DNA of 64,000 nucleotides from Megascapheus bottae (Eukaryota; Chordata; Mammalia; Rodentia; Geomyidae). A program made the translations under genes and the position numbers. Of this stretch, positions 35,150-45,295 are shown piece after piece (within the stretch, counting starts at the first letter, position 1; every line of letters starts with the position of its first letter). The notes under the pieces are model-generated. The model saw only the letters and a list, made by a program, of their open reading frames with translations. It searched no databases and was not told where the DNA came from. Location of the stretch: assembly GCA_024803745.1 (NCBI GenBank), contig JANJXV010000013.1, positions 12,632,501 through 12,696,500 on the forward strand, read 5' to 3'.

Positions 35150-35770
35150 GGAGCAAGAAGCAGGTCCGGGACGCTGTCGTCGGTACCGGGACGAGAAAGC
35201 CGGAGTCCACAGGCTGCAGGGCCCAGGGTGGGGATCGGGTGCCTGAAGCCGGCGTGGGGCGAGGTGGGCGTGCAGGGGCGGGGCGGGAGGAGGGGCCGGG
35301 AGGGCCGCGGGGCGCCGCGTGCTGGGGAGCGCAGAGCCCCGAGGGCGCAGGGCGGCGCTGGACGAGCTCCCCCGCGTGGACGGCGCTGCAGCCCGGGCCG
35401 GCTCGGAGCTCTGGGCGCGCACGGTGGTCCTCGGAGCCCGCGGAGACGCAGGTAAGGCGCGCGCGCCGCCGAGGCTGGGAACGCCGCGCCGCAGCCCCGG
35501 CTACCGGGACCCCCGCCCCCAGGCCGCCGCCCTTCTCCGGGAGAAAGCAGATCCGACGCGGGGGGCGGTTCCCCTGCCGAGGGGCCCGCGGCCGCGCGCG
35601 GGACTCGGGGTTTGGGGCCCCGCCTGACACGGAGGCGGGCTGCGGAGCCTCCGGGCTCCCCCCAACACACACCCCGGGCCGCAGAAAGATCCCCGCCACC
35701 CTGAACACGACCTGCGGAGCAGATCCACGCCCCCCGCACCCACCAGCCGAGGGGTCCCGCCGCGGCCCCT
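35150..35770 (+). promoter_or_regulatory. KCNE3: CpG island, probable KCNE3 promoter
   Basis: This is the second CpG-dense stretch in the window, starting near 35.15 kb and ending abruptly near 35.77 kb. It holds clustered GC boxes at 35275-35300. It lies about 7 kb upstream of the KCNE3 coding exon on the same strand, with no other gene between, as expected for the KCNE3 transcription start. Several long frames cross it on both strands, as usual in GC-rich DNA, and none looks like a protein. Assignment to KCNE3 is by position. Confidence 0.7.
35300..35451 (+). other. KCNE3: candidate KCNE3 5' noncoding exon ending in a strong splice donor
   Basis: Within the CpG island, ACGCAG|GTAAGG at 35446-35457 is a near-consensus donor, placing the exon end at 35451. 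Paired with the acceptor at 42478 it defines a first intron of about 7.03 kb. The 5' end is unknown; 35300 is a guess just after the GC-box cluster. No transcript evidence is available here. Confidence 0.5.
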
Positions 35771-35799
35771 TCTAATTCCGAGTTTCTCATTCTTCCCTT

Positions 35800-35846
35800 T
35801 GCTGGTCCCAGGGCTTGAAGCAGGTACTGCTGTCCCTCCTGCTCGC

Positions 35847-35914
<68 letters not shown>

Positions 35915-36190
35915 TCCTTCCTTCCTTCCTTCCTTCCTTCCTTCCTTCCTTCCTTTCCCTCTTTCTCTCTTTCTTTCTTTCTCTCTTTCTTTCTTTGTGT
36001 CTGTCTTTCTTCTCCCTCCCTCCCTTCCTTCTTTCTTTCTTTCCTCCTTCTCCTGCCTTCTTCCTCCTTCTCCTTCTTCCTCCTCCTCCTCCCCTCCTCC
36101 TACTTTTCTTTTTCACTGGTCTTTGCGCTTCTGCCCAGGGCCTGGGTGCTGTCCCTGTACTTTTCCCCCTCTAGGCTGGTGCTTTACCAG
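35800..36190 (-). mobile_element. SINE right-half remnant split by a long pyrimidine microsatellite
   Basis: CCCAGGGCTTGAAGCAGG (near 35808) and CCCAGGGCCTGGGTGCTGTC (near 36136) resemble the antisense ID-like half. The space between is a (TTTC)n/(TTCC)n tract. Confidence 0.5.
35848..36110 (+). repeat. long polypyrimidine tract, (TTTC)n and (TTCC)n, in KCNE3 intron 1
   Basis: About 260 bp almost purely pyrimidine: TTTC units to about 35913, TTCC units to about 35955, then mixed T/C. It lies about 80 bp after the CpG island. Confidence 0.95.
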
Positions 36191-36481
36191 GAAAGTCACT
36201 CATGGGGCATACGAAGCACTTTCGGATTCCTGAGGATGAAAACCATCAAGATTCCCCATGGCTGTCACTTCACACTTGCCCAAGCACATTCTATGTGAAG
36301 GGTGGTCTTGCTTAAAATACTTTCCAAGAGGATGATAAGGCAAGAAACTCCATCTTATTGATGGAAAACGAAGCTTAGAGTGGAGAAGGGACAAAGACTA
36401 CACCCGCTGGCAAAATATGGGTAGAAACACACGTCTCTTGATGACCAGGACATAAGTGCTGGCTATGAATGATAAGGACGC

Positions 36482-36493
36482 GGGGGGGGGGGG
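36482..36493 (+). repeat. poly-G tract (12 G)
   Basis: Homopolymer run flanked by unique sequence. Confidence 0.9.
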
Positions 36494-36639
36494 TGTTGTT
36501 ATCAGAGAGGGTAAGGAACAGGAAGGCTTTTGAAGGAGTAAGTATGGCTAAGAACAAGAAGGGAGTACTGAGAACCCCATGGGTTCTGCTGGGCTGTGGG
36601 AGGAGCGATAGGGAGACAGGAATAAGAACAATGTGGCCA

Positions 36640-36830
36640 GGCTGCCCTGGCATTTCTCTGGTGTTTGCAGTCTCTACAGCACTTTCCCATGTATTGTCTC
36701 CTTCACTCCTTGTGTGAGGTAAGCAGGTCAGGGACAATTGCCTCCATCCTGCAGATGCGGTTCAGAGGAAATAAATGCAGTGCTCAAGGTCACACAGGGA
36801 GACGTACAGGAATCATGAAAAGCCCTCTTG
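36640..36830 (-). mobile_element. MIR element (KCNE3 intron)
   Basis: CACTTTCCCATGTATTGTCT, CTGCAGATGCGGTTCAGAGG and GCTCAAGGTCACACAGGG follow the reverse MIR consensus. Confidence 0.7.
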
Positions 36831-37329
36831 CAAAGCAAGATCACAGGCCAAGACTGGGACTTGGACTGTGTGTGTGCCATTTGTGGGTGTGGATGGCCAC
36901 GCCTTTCGTGAGTACACAGGGAAGAGGGTTGCAAAGCCGTTGCCCTGTTTGGGGGCGAAGAATGTTTGCCCTTTGGATTAAAAGGGGTTCAGGTGCAAGG
37001 AGTGTCTAGATTTCCAGAGCAGGCTTAGAATTCATCTTTCGCTAATGCATGCCACCTGCTCAAGGTGGCTTCTTTGAGCCTTTCTTTCCCAGTCTAAAGA
37101 GAATGAATCTTTTGGCCTGCCCTTGAAGTTGCTTTTTACAGTATAGAAAACTGTCTTCATAAATTGGTGGGAGTGTGTATTCAAGAAAGAGGGATGCTCT
37201 TCTAGAAGAGGTGTTGATTCGTTTTTTTTTTCTTGAGTGCCTGTGGTGTATGCAAGCTGAGAGAATAAAGGAATTCATGGAGCAGAGGTCCTTGCCCTTA
37301 TACCTTCCACCAGGCAGGCAGATATGCAT

Positions 37330-37331
<2 letters not shown>

Positions 37332-37374
<43 letters not shown>
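37332..37374 (+). repeat. (AC)n microsatellite
   Basis: About 21 uninterrupted units in the KCNE3 intron. Confidence 0.95.
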
Positions 37375-37376
<2 letters not shown>

Positions 37377-37548
37377 GGCAACACTCTAATAAGGCTTTGT
37401 GCAATGCACATTAAGCATAGATAAGAGGGAGAGATGAATAAACTAGAGGATAGGAAGAGAGTTGTGTCAGGAGATTAAACAAGTGATACTGGAGATGAAT
37501 AAGGATGAATAAGAGTTTGCTGAACAGATAGAAAGGAGAAAGGAACAG

Positions 37549-37785
37549 ATTGCCAGTGGCTCACACCTGTAACGTTAGCTACTTAAGAGATTGAGATCTA
37601 AGGAGCATAGTTCAAAGCCAGTCTGGATGGGACAGTCTAAGAGAGACTCTTATTTCCAGTTAACCACCAGAAAGCTGGAAGTGGAGCTGTGATTCAAGTG
37701 GTAGAATGCTAGCCTTGAACAAAGAAAACCTCAAGGATAGTGCCCAGGCCCTGAGTTCAAGCCCCAGCACTGGAACCACAAACAA
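37549..37785 (+). mobile_element. B1/ID composite SINE (KCNE3 intron)
   Basis: GCCAGTGGCTCACACCTG in the left half; GGAGCTGTGATTCAAGTGG and CCCTGAGTTCAAGCCCCAG in the right half. Confidence 0.82.
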
Positions 37786-38009
37786 ACAGAAGAAAGGATA
37801 AAGGGAAATCTTGCCTAGGAAAACAGAATGAGCAAATGCAGGAGTTATCCAAAGGGCAGAGATGTTTGGAGAATGGCTGTGGCTCAGCCTCAGCCACAGG
37901 CAATGTGAAGAACCATAAGAAGATGGGGCCAGTGGCCGGCCACATCCTGAGGAGTTTGAATGACAGAAGACTTTAGATTCTACCTAGCAGAAAGCAGGGA
38001 ACTTATAGG

Positions 38010-38150
38010 GGAAAGATCTGTGGAAGGAGAGTCAGAACATCTGGTGTCTGGTTTCAGCTTTGCCACAACTAGATTGTTAGAACATGAGCCAGTAATTTCC
38101 TCTGGGGGCTGTTTTTCCCACTGGTTGATAAAGGGGTTAGACCAATAGCA
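38010..38150 (+). mobile_element. diverged MIR element (KCNE3 intron)
   Basis: AGCTTTGCCACAACTAG and GAGCCAGTAATTTCCTCTGG, then GGGGTTAGACCAATAG, fit a diverged forward MIR. Confidence 0.5.
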
Positions 38151-38466
38151 TGAACATCAAGATCCCTTCCCAATTCTGTTCCTGTGCCTCCTTCCAATGA
38201 CATTTTAAGGCCTACTCCTTCCAGTCCCCTCCCACACTACCACTCTCGATTCACAGTAGTAACAACCATCACCCCCGACGACAGTGGCAACATGATACAT
38301 CCCACACATTGCTTGTGGGTCCCTTACCTGTTTTCTGTGGCTTCATCCTTAACTCCAGACTCTCAAAATATTCATCCAGAAAGAGTCACTGAACACAGAA
38401 ATGGGAAACCAAAAAGAACCAATGACGATTTTCCCCTAGAGAAACCTCAAGAAAAATCTCACCAAG

Positions 38467-38697
38467 CTGGGTGCAGTAGCTCATGCCTGTAATCCTAGCT
38501 ACTCCGGAGGCTGAGATCTGAGGATCAGGGTTCAAAGCCAGCCAGGCACTAAAGTTCATGAGACTCTTATCTCCAATTAACCAGTAGAAAACTGGAAATG
38601 GTGCTGAGGCTCCAGTGGTAGGGCAGTAGCCTTAAGCTAAAGAGCTCAGGGATAGTGCCCAGGCCCAGAGTTCAAGCACCATGACCCCCCCCCCAAA
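38467..38697 (+). mobile_element. B1/ID composite SINE with perfect 15-bp target duplication (KCNE3 intron)
   Basis: Full-length copy, GCAGTAGCTCATGCCTG through CCCAGAGTTCAAGCACC, with a mixed C/A tail. AAAAATCTCACCAAG flanks both sides (38452-38466 and 38698-38712). It defines the full unit of this family at about 231 bp. Confidence 0.92.
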
Positions 38698-39044
38698 AAA
38701 AATCTCACCAAGATATTCGGTTCATCCATCACATCACATCACAGCTTTATGCTCCAACCCCCAAGTTAGAGCCTGGCTGAATTCAGTTAATGTGAGGGAA
38801 ATCGAGCCTGGCATACAACTAGAGTAGAAGAGCCTTAGAATACAAGATAATAAAGAAATGTTAGCTTATCTTCCAAACTTTCCAACATCTCCCTTATTGG
38901 ATCTGGACTAAGACTGGCAGGTGTCTGTAGCACAGGAAACGACAGTAGACTGGAGAAGAAAGAATGCCCATGATGCAAGGAGGCTGCATTTGGGATGCTA
39001 TGTAGCTCAGAATCAGGGAAACACTGCCGTTTGTATTGGAAAAA

Positions 39045-39157
39045 CAGCCAGGCGGTGCACAAAAAACTTGGCTCTCATCCAAGCTCTGCCATTTACTGAC
39101 TGGGTCATTTTAGAATTGTCACTTCTCCTTTTCGAGTCTCAGTTTCCCCAACTACTT
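39045..39157 (+). mobile_element. MIR element (KCNE3 intron)
   Basis: AGCTCTGCCATTTACTGACT and GAGTCTCAGTTTCCCCAACT match the forward MIR core. Confidence 0.7.
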
Positions 39158-39312
39158 GAACCATAGCACCACTTTTGGTTTTCTGGGTAGTTTGTTGGAG
39201 ATAAGAGCCTGAAGGACTTTCCTTCCCAGGATAGCTTCAAACTGTGTGATTCTCAAAACTCAGCCTCCCAAGTAGCTAAATTTACAAGCACAAGCTACTG
39301 GCATCCAGCAAT
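39158..39312 (-). mobile_element. B1-like part of a composite SINE
   Basis: GAACCATAGCACCACTTTTG then GATAGCTTCAAACTGTG and CCTCCCAAGTAGCTAAAT. Confidence 0.7.
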
Positions 39313-39319
39313 GATCTTT

Positions 39320-40790
39320 AAAGTTCTTTTCAGCTTGCTCAGCAACTATTCACAATTTGGAAGAAAGAACTTGCCTCTTTCCAAGTTCAAGTGGAAACCT
39401 TGCCAGAACAGGAATTCTGTCTTCTCTATCAAGGGAGCTTGGTCAACAGTAACTATCCTGGAGAAAGAAACCAAGAAATAGCCAATGTTGTTGACTGGCA
39501 GTCCCCAACTAGGATCTAAAAGGCAAATTATAGAGAACCAACTAGTCCTTTCATCAGCTCTCCTGCTTCTATTAACCCACACAGAATATCTTCTTATTCA
39601 GCTCCATCCCTACCCAAACTTAGCACCAAAAGATATGTAACTGTCGCTTCTTCCCATTAGAACCACAAATGTCCAGAAAGACTGGCCAGAGGGCCTGATG
39701 GGTGAAAGGTTTTGTGTTTCTTTACTCCCCTCCTTGAATCTGTTTTCTCCTTCCTCAAAAGAGAGCATCTTGGCATGAATTACTTGCTAAGAGGAAAAAC
39801 AGACGAGCCAACCATTTGGGCCTCATTGGGTCATTTGTGCCAGTTCATCAGCCCAGCCCTTGAGTTTGTCTAAGCGGGGATTTGGAGCATAAATCAGCCC
39901 TCTAGACTATTTAAATATCTCAACAGTGCCTAAGTATTGGAAGAAAAAGTCTTCTGCTTTCTCTGTCTTGGGATTTGAAGGACTCAAAATGTCCCCAAAG
40001 CACTCCTTCCCCCATCTTATCCACCCAAGATCTCATAGCCCTGTGTTATGATTCAAACTGTCACAAGACCTTAGATTTGTCCAAGATGCCTTCCTTTTTC
40101 AGATGTAAATAGAGAGAAGCTGAGATCCAAAAAAGGGAAGTCACTTATGCCCCAAGTTTCACCAAGATAATATGCCTGCATTTCCATTTCTCCTCGTAAA
40201 ATGAGAGCACTCAGACTAGATGAACTCTGAAGACCCTCTGTTCTCTAAGAGTAAAGCCACCACCACCATCTGTGGACTGTCTAGTGCCAAGCACTGCCTG
40301 CATTCCTTTGATTTTTTTTATAGCAAAGTCACACTATAATTAGCTGTAGGAGTATGTTTACTTTCTGTCTGCCCAAACAGATAAATTGGTAATATATCTA
40401 TTGCTTCTAGGAACTACTTACTGACTTCCATTCTACCACTCCCATCTTTCCGTTGGGATTCTACAAGTCTCTTGTTAAGGTATCATATGCTGGGGTCAGG
40501 GAGGATTTTTAGCTGCACCTTTGGCTGCTTCCTGGACACATGTTAAACACAGATTGCTTGCCCAATTAAAACATGAGCCTGGAGTTGGAGAGACAACTTG
40601 GCTACTGAATAGTTCCTGTAACTTCAGCTCTGGGCTGGTCAAACCCAGCCGCTACAGGAAAGAGAAAGACTTACTGCACAGCCGTTAGGCACTGACCTTG
40701 GGTGAGCCACTGTGTTTCTGAAGTTTGTTCTGTGTATCTAGGTTTTTTTTTCTCTCATTCTTTTTCTGCCTCTTTTCTGTTTTGCAGCTC
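39320..40790. other. KCNE3 intron, unique sequence
   Basis: The longest repeat-poor stretch of the presumed KCNE3 intron. A MIR-like piece lies near 40090-40160. Lack of insertions could mean regulatory constraint, but no specific element was recognised. Confidence 0.45.
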
Positions 40791-40804
40791 TGAGCATGCC
40801 ACTG

Positions 40805-41200
40805 TCGCTTAGCTTCTTTTGCTCAAGGCTGGTGCTTTACCATTTGAGTCACAGCTTTACTTCCAGCTTTTTCCCCCCTTTGTGGTTAATTGGAGATAAG
40901 AGTCTCCCAGACTGGGGCCGGGAGTTTGGCCTAGTGGTAGAGTGCCTGCCTAGCATGCACGAAGACCCAGGTCCGATTCCTCGGTACCACATACATAGCA
41001 AAAAGCCAGAAGTGGTGCTGTGGCTCAAGTGGTAGAGCCCTAGCCTTGAGAAAAATCCAGGGACAGTGCTCAGGCCCTGAGCCCAAGCCCAGGACTGGCA
41101 AAAAAAAAAGAGTCTCAGACATTCTGGCCCCATCTGGCTTCGAACCTCATCTTCAGATCTCAGCCTCCTGAGTAGCTAGGATGACAGATGTGAGCTCTAT
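40805..41200 (-). mobile_element. B1/ID composite SINE split by an ID-like SINE
   Basis: The ID half (40815-40912: TTTTGCTCAAGGCTGGTGC) and the B1 half (41109-41200: CAGCCTCCTGAGTAGCTAGG) surround the 40914-41108 insertion. Confidence 0.85.
40914..41108 (+). mobile_element. ID-like dimeric SINE nested in a B1/ID SINE (KCNE3 intron)
   Basis: Full-length copy with B-box-like GGTCCGATTCC and an A tail. The flanks AAGAGTCTCCCAGAC and AAGAGTCTCAGAC are a near-perfect duplication of host SINE sequence, and the host SINE continues on both sides. Confidence 0.88.
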
Positions 41201-41536
41201 TGATAGGTAAGGAAACTATGGTAACAGTTTTATTGCCATTTTATTTTCTTCAGAATGGGCAGACACATACTGTGTGTCTGTTGTCTACCTGTACACCTGT
41301 CTGAAGCTCTTCTTCCTTCAACTCTCAAGTTAGCCATTCCATCACTAGACACTGTCACCTCATGTCTACCCCACCTCCCATTTTGTCATCCCCTCTGCCC
41401 TGTTCCCAGGACTCAGCATCTTGCTCCTAAGCAATCTCAAGACTTACCACCAGGACCTGCCTCAGCTACTGTCCCCTCTGAGCCACAAAGAAGCCAAAGG
41501 ATTCATTCTCCTCCTCGACTCCGTTATTATTCAGGA

Positions 41537-41765
41537 CTTGTATAAAGGGGTTACAATTCTATAAGTCAGGTAATGAGTAAAATGATTCTTGAGCAATGTC
41601 ATCCCTCCTTCATTTTCTCACTCCTGTCCCTGCCTGAAAGTTGCATAGTTTACTTTTTACATAGTAGATGTTAAATACTATGATTCTGTTTGTTAACCTT
41701 TTCTCCCTCCATTTCTATGGCCACTTTTTGCTGTCCCCCATCTCTACTATATGAAGGAGGACTTC
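41537..41765 (-). mobile_element. L1 3' UTR fragment in the KCNE3 intron
   Basis: GGGGTTACAATTCTATAAG, TCAGGTAATGAGTA, GCAATGTCATC and GAAAGTTGCATAGTTTACTT follow the same order as in the L1 3' ends at 7684-8795 and 54530-54850. It is antisense to KCNE3. Confidence 0.65.
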
Positions 41766-41897
41766 AGGACCAGTGAACTCTGTGTATTTAGCGTGTAGAG
41801 AAGTCCTGAAAGCAGACACATTCACTCCACCATTGATATTCTGATATCATGAGCCTCGGTTTCCCATGGAAGGAGCTAGATTAAATCATTCCTAAAG

Positions 41898-42124
41898 ATC
41901 TGATGCTGGTGGCTCATGCTTATAATTCTAGCTATTCTGAAGGCTGAGATCTGAGGATCTTGGTTCAGAGTCAGCTTAGACAGACAAATCCATGAAATTC
42001 TTATCACCTGTTAACCAGCAAAAAGTCAACAGTACAAGTATAATTCAAGTATAACTCAAGCCTTGAGCACAAAAGCTAAACAAGAATGAAAGGCCTTGAG
42101 TTCAAGCAATAGTACCAGCACAAA
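41898..42124 (+). mobile_element. B1/ID composite SINE (KCNE3 intron)
   Basis: GCTGGTGGCTCATGCTTATA and CTTGAGTTCAAGCAATAG, with an ATT/AGT repeat tail (42125-42156). Confidence 0.75.
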
Positions 42125-42478
42125 TATTATTATTATTATTATTAGTAGTAGTAGTATCTAAAGGCCTTCTAGCCTGAAGTTCAGTGACTTACATAATCCA
42201 AAGAAAGGAAAGACTGATATGGTATACAGAGGTCAGGAAGACTTCATTTGCAAGTTCTTATTGGGCATCTATGGTATGCTGTCACAGTACATCTATACAG
42301 CAGTGAGGAAAACTGTCTTCACCGAGCCTTTGGTATAGTGGAGAAGACAGTTAAGTAAACACATAATGACAAGAAATCACAATGTTGGGATTTGGGGCTG
42401 GGGTCTGATGGATGAGGAACTCATTCAAACTATGAGTAACTGAAGCCACCTGTTCCCTTTTTCCTCTCACCATTATAG

Positions 42479-42515
42479 CATTCACAGATCTTCCTCCACC
42501 TCAATTTCCATTGCT
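42479..42515 (+). other. KCNE3: KCNE3 5' UTR part of the coding exon, with splice acceptor
   Basis: A pyrimidine-rich tract (CCCTTTTTCCTCTCAC) ends in ATTATAG at 42478, giving an exon start at 42479, 37 bp before the ATG. A second AG at 42486-42487 is an alternative. The tract and its position fit the acceptor joining an upstream noncoding exon to the KCNE3 coding exon. The exact site is inferred. Confidence 0.65.
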
Positions 42516-42839
42516 ATGGAGACTATGAATGGGACCACGACCTTGTATGAGAGTCTGCACGCTGTACTGAAGGCTCTGAATGCTTCTCTTCATAACAACT
42601 TGCTGTGTCGGTTAGGACAAGGGCAAGGGTCAGGACCAGAACCCAGCAAGCAAAAGGAGATGCTACAGGCTGGCCTGCCAGGTCGCAATGACAACTCCTA
42701 CATGTATATTCTCTTCGTCATGTTCCTTTTTGCTGTCACTGTGGGCAGCCTCATCCTGGGATACACACGTTCCCGCAAAGTGGACAAGCGTAGTGACCCA
42801 TATCATGTGTATATCAAGAACCGTGTGTCTATGATCTGA
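42516..42839 (+). CDS. KCNE3: KCNE3 (MiRP2): single-pass voltage-gated potassium channel beta subunit
   Basis: KCNE3 joins pore-forming Kv subunits. With KCNQ1 it produces a nearly constitutively open channel used in epithelial secretion; KCNQ4, hERG and Kv3.4 are other reported partners. The 107-residue frame has an extracellular N-terminus with sequons at N5 (NGT) and N22 (NAS), one transmembrane segment at about residues 62-84 (starting YMYILFVMFLFAVTVG), a basic TRSRK stop-transfer stretch at 84-88, and the conserved C-terminus DPYHVYIKNRVSMI (94-107). From the membrane on it matches mammalian KCNE3 as I recall it. Human KCNE3 is 103 residues; the extra four fall in the variable linker (about 33-52), where the third human sequon (NQT) is absent. 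The ATG has G at +4. As in other KCNE genes the frame is in one exon. Confidence 0.97.
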   Translation: METMNGTTTLYESLHAVLKALNASLHNNLLCRLGQGQGSGPEPSKQKEMLQAGLPGRNDNSYMYILFVMFLFAVTVGSLILGYTRSRKVDKRSDPYHVYIKNRVSMI

Positions 42840-43291
42840 TGTGAAGTGGCTGGGAAAGTCAAGACACCTGAGGATTGTTGTTTTTATTTTTACTTTTAGG
42901 GAGGCGGGGGGAGGGAATTTCCAGAACTCAGCGATGTATCATAGCAGGCTTCCATGTCTCTATCTGTAAGATCCACAAAAAACAGTGCGAAGATAGGGCA
43001 CTACTAGGGCTTAGTGGGACTGAGCCTTGTACATGAGACTTTCTTCAGGCAGAGATAGACATTATAAACAGTGGGAGCCCATGAACATAGAAGTACAAAA
43101 AGGGCCTGGTGTGGTAGTGTATGTCTGTAATACCAGCTACTCCAGAGCAAGATTATAGTTCAAGGCAGTTGGGGAAAATTAGTGAAACTCAATCTTAAAA
43201 ACAAAATTAAAGTGATGACATTGACCGACATTCATTGAACTCATTTACTGACATGTTGAGTTGAAACCCTTTTGTACAGCTACTAAAAGAT
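42840..43291 (+). other. KCNE3: KCNE3 3' UTR, proximal part
   Basis: This is sequence downstream of the KCNE3 TGA. The first 260 bp are not recognisable repeat and contain a G-rich run (GGGAGGCGGGGGGAGGG near 42899). A B1-like SINE begins near 43103, so at least part of the transcript's 3' end may be SINE-derived. Confidence 0.5.
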
Positions 43292-43521
43292 AATAAAAAT
43301 ATTGTTTTAAAACAAGCTGGAAACTGGTAGCTCCCATCTATAATGCCAGCCATTTGGAAGGCTGAGATCTGAGAAGGGAGGTACATGAGGAAAGTCATGA
43401 CACTCTTATATCCAATTAAGTACCAAGAAGCCAAAAGTGGAACTGTGACTCAAGTGGTAGAGCACTAGCCTTGAGCAAAAAAGCTCAGAGGCAGTACCCA
43501 GGTCCTGAGCTCAAGTCTCAG

Positions 43522-43525
<4 letters not shown>
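43103..43525 (+). mobile_element. B1-like SINE and B1/ID composite SINE after KCNE3
   Basis: A B1-like copy (43103-43195, GGCCTGGTGTGGTAGTGTAT) and a composite copy (43318-43525, GGAACTGTGACTCAAGTGG), the latter ending in a CA microsatellite (43524-43574). An ID-like monomer follows at about 43585-43655. Confidence 0.7.
43292..43297 (+). promoter_or_regulatory. KCNE3: candidate KCNE3 polyadenylation signal
   Basis: AATAAA lies 452 bp after the KCNE3 stop, followed by T-rich sequence. Another AATAAA lies at 43731-43736. Human KCNE3 has a longer 3' UTR as I recall, so a more distal site is possible. Which one is used cannot be decided from sequence. Confidence 0.4.

Positions 43526-43574
<49 letters not shown>
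43524..43574 (+). repeat. (AC)n microsatellite
   Basis: About 25 units at the tail of a SINE. Confidence 0.95.
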
Positions 43575-43576
<2 letters not shown>

Positions 43577-44884
43577 TAAAATCAGAAGGACAGGAATATA
43601 GTTTCAGTGGTAAAGTGCCTGCCTATCAAGTGTGAGGCTCTAGATTCAAACGAGGGGGGGAGGGGGGGAGGGAGGGAGAGAAGATAATGACTATAATCTG
43701 ACTGGTAGAAGTGAAAACTCTCTACTTAATAATAAATACTTAAAAATAACTATGGCTATGGCAGATGGCTGGAGTATTGGAAGAGGAAGTGTGGCAGAGG
43801 AAAATCAAACAAGAAAATGCTCTGGGGGAACATTTCTTTTTCTTTTTTTTAAAGTAAAAAAACAACCATGAGAAGCACCAATAATTTCCACCAATAGGAA
43901 ATCTTGAGTAATGTTTCTTCTTCATATCACATTTCATGTTTTTAAATGTATCTAACATTCATGAATTTGCTTGTCTAGACAGATGAATGCCATGACTAGT
44001 ACTCTGGAACTTTGATCTGTCCTTTTCAAAATACACTGCCACATATGGGAGATCTGGGCGTGAACGACTTTGAGGCCACGCATGGTGGTACATGCCGGAG
44101 CTGATGTGGGAGAAGGAAGCAGGCCTGGTATGGCTGTCCTTGTGACTTGAATGTCCCTTCTGTGAAGGCTCTCTGCATATTTGTATGCACAGGGCTTTCT
44201 AAAATAATTCAAATCTTTCCATTTGCAAGTTATAGAAATCTAACATATATTCACATAAATCCAAAAGGGGAGCTATGAGTGGTACGGGGGTAGCTTGTGA
44301 GTTCAAAAGAGATGCTGTAAAGTACTTAAACAATTATAGACACCTGGGGCCTGGAATATGAATTCACAAAGTAGTTCAGTGTATCTCATGACTGAAGGTT
44401 GGACTAAACAAAAGTGTAGAATGAGCTATTTAACCATTCTAATATTCTAAGACCTAGGTTTTCCTCTCAGCCCTCACTCCTCACCCAGCTCTATCCTGTC
44501 CTACTCACCCGGAACTCCAAACCTCTATCTTGGGGCTCTATCCCGCTGGCTCACTCATCGCATCAGATCTTCATCTGAAAAGATTCTGCCCTCTGCTGGC
44601 CAAATCCCAGCACGTCGCCTCAAGCCTTGCTCACATCTTCAAAAAGTCCACAGCTCAGAGAGCTTAAAGACTATCTAGCCTAAACTCCCAAATAAAATAT
44701 AAAAAGTGGAAAAGAGTAAGCAGGTAATAGATTCTGTAACAGTATTAACTGAGTGCATACAATGGACCGATCAATCATCTGGATATACACAGAATATACA
44801 AGTAAACATAACAAATACCTGCACATATACTTAAGAGTATTTGCTACATGCAAGGCACTGGTCTAGGCTTTTTACATTTCTTTA

Positions 44885-44990
44885 ACTCATATTTTTGAGA
44901 CAATCTTGCTGTGTAGCCAGAGCTGATCTGGAGCTTGATATATGGTTTATGCTGGCCTCTAACTACAATTTTCTTGCCTCAGAAAGAGGA
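44885..44990 (-). mobile_element. B1-like SINE
   Basis: GAGACAATCTTGCTGTGTAG then GCTGGCCTCTAACTACAA. Confidence 0.55.
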
Positions 44991-45295
44991 GAGAATGCAG
45001 CATAGTGGAAAGCTGGTAATCTCCACCTTACCCTTTTCTCCCCAGGACTAGTCAAGATCAAAGTATTTACAAGTCTGCCAAGAAGGAAGAAGTGTTGCTG
45101 CCTTAACTAGGTCATGTTTTCAGGGGAGTAAGGATGAAAACCTGATGGGTATAAACACCGAAGCTTCTTTTGTGGACATGACTTTTGCTTGATTTTTGTT
45201 TGCTGGCACCATTAAGCCATGTCTCTCATTTTACTGAATTGGTTGTGTTATTTATTGGAGCATAGGGAATACAGATAAATATTAGGGGAAAAGAA

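Noticed and set aside
34915..35790. 291-codon open frame on the minus strand, and several other long frames on both strands in the CpG island
   Set aside because: GC-rich DNA has few stops. The translations are low-complexity Pro/Ala/Arg/Gly with no domain, and overlap in all frames.
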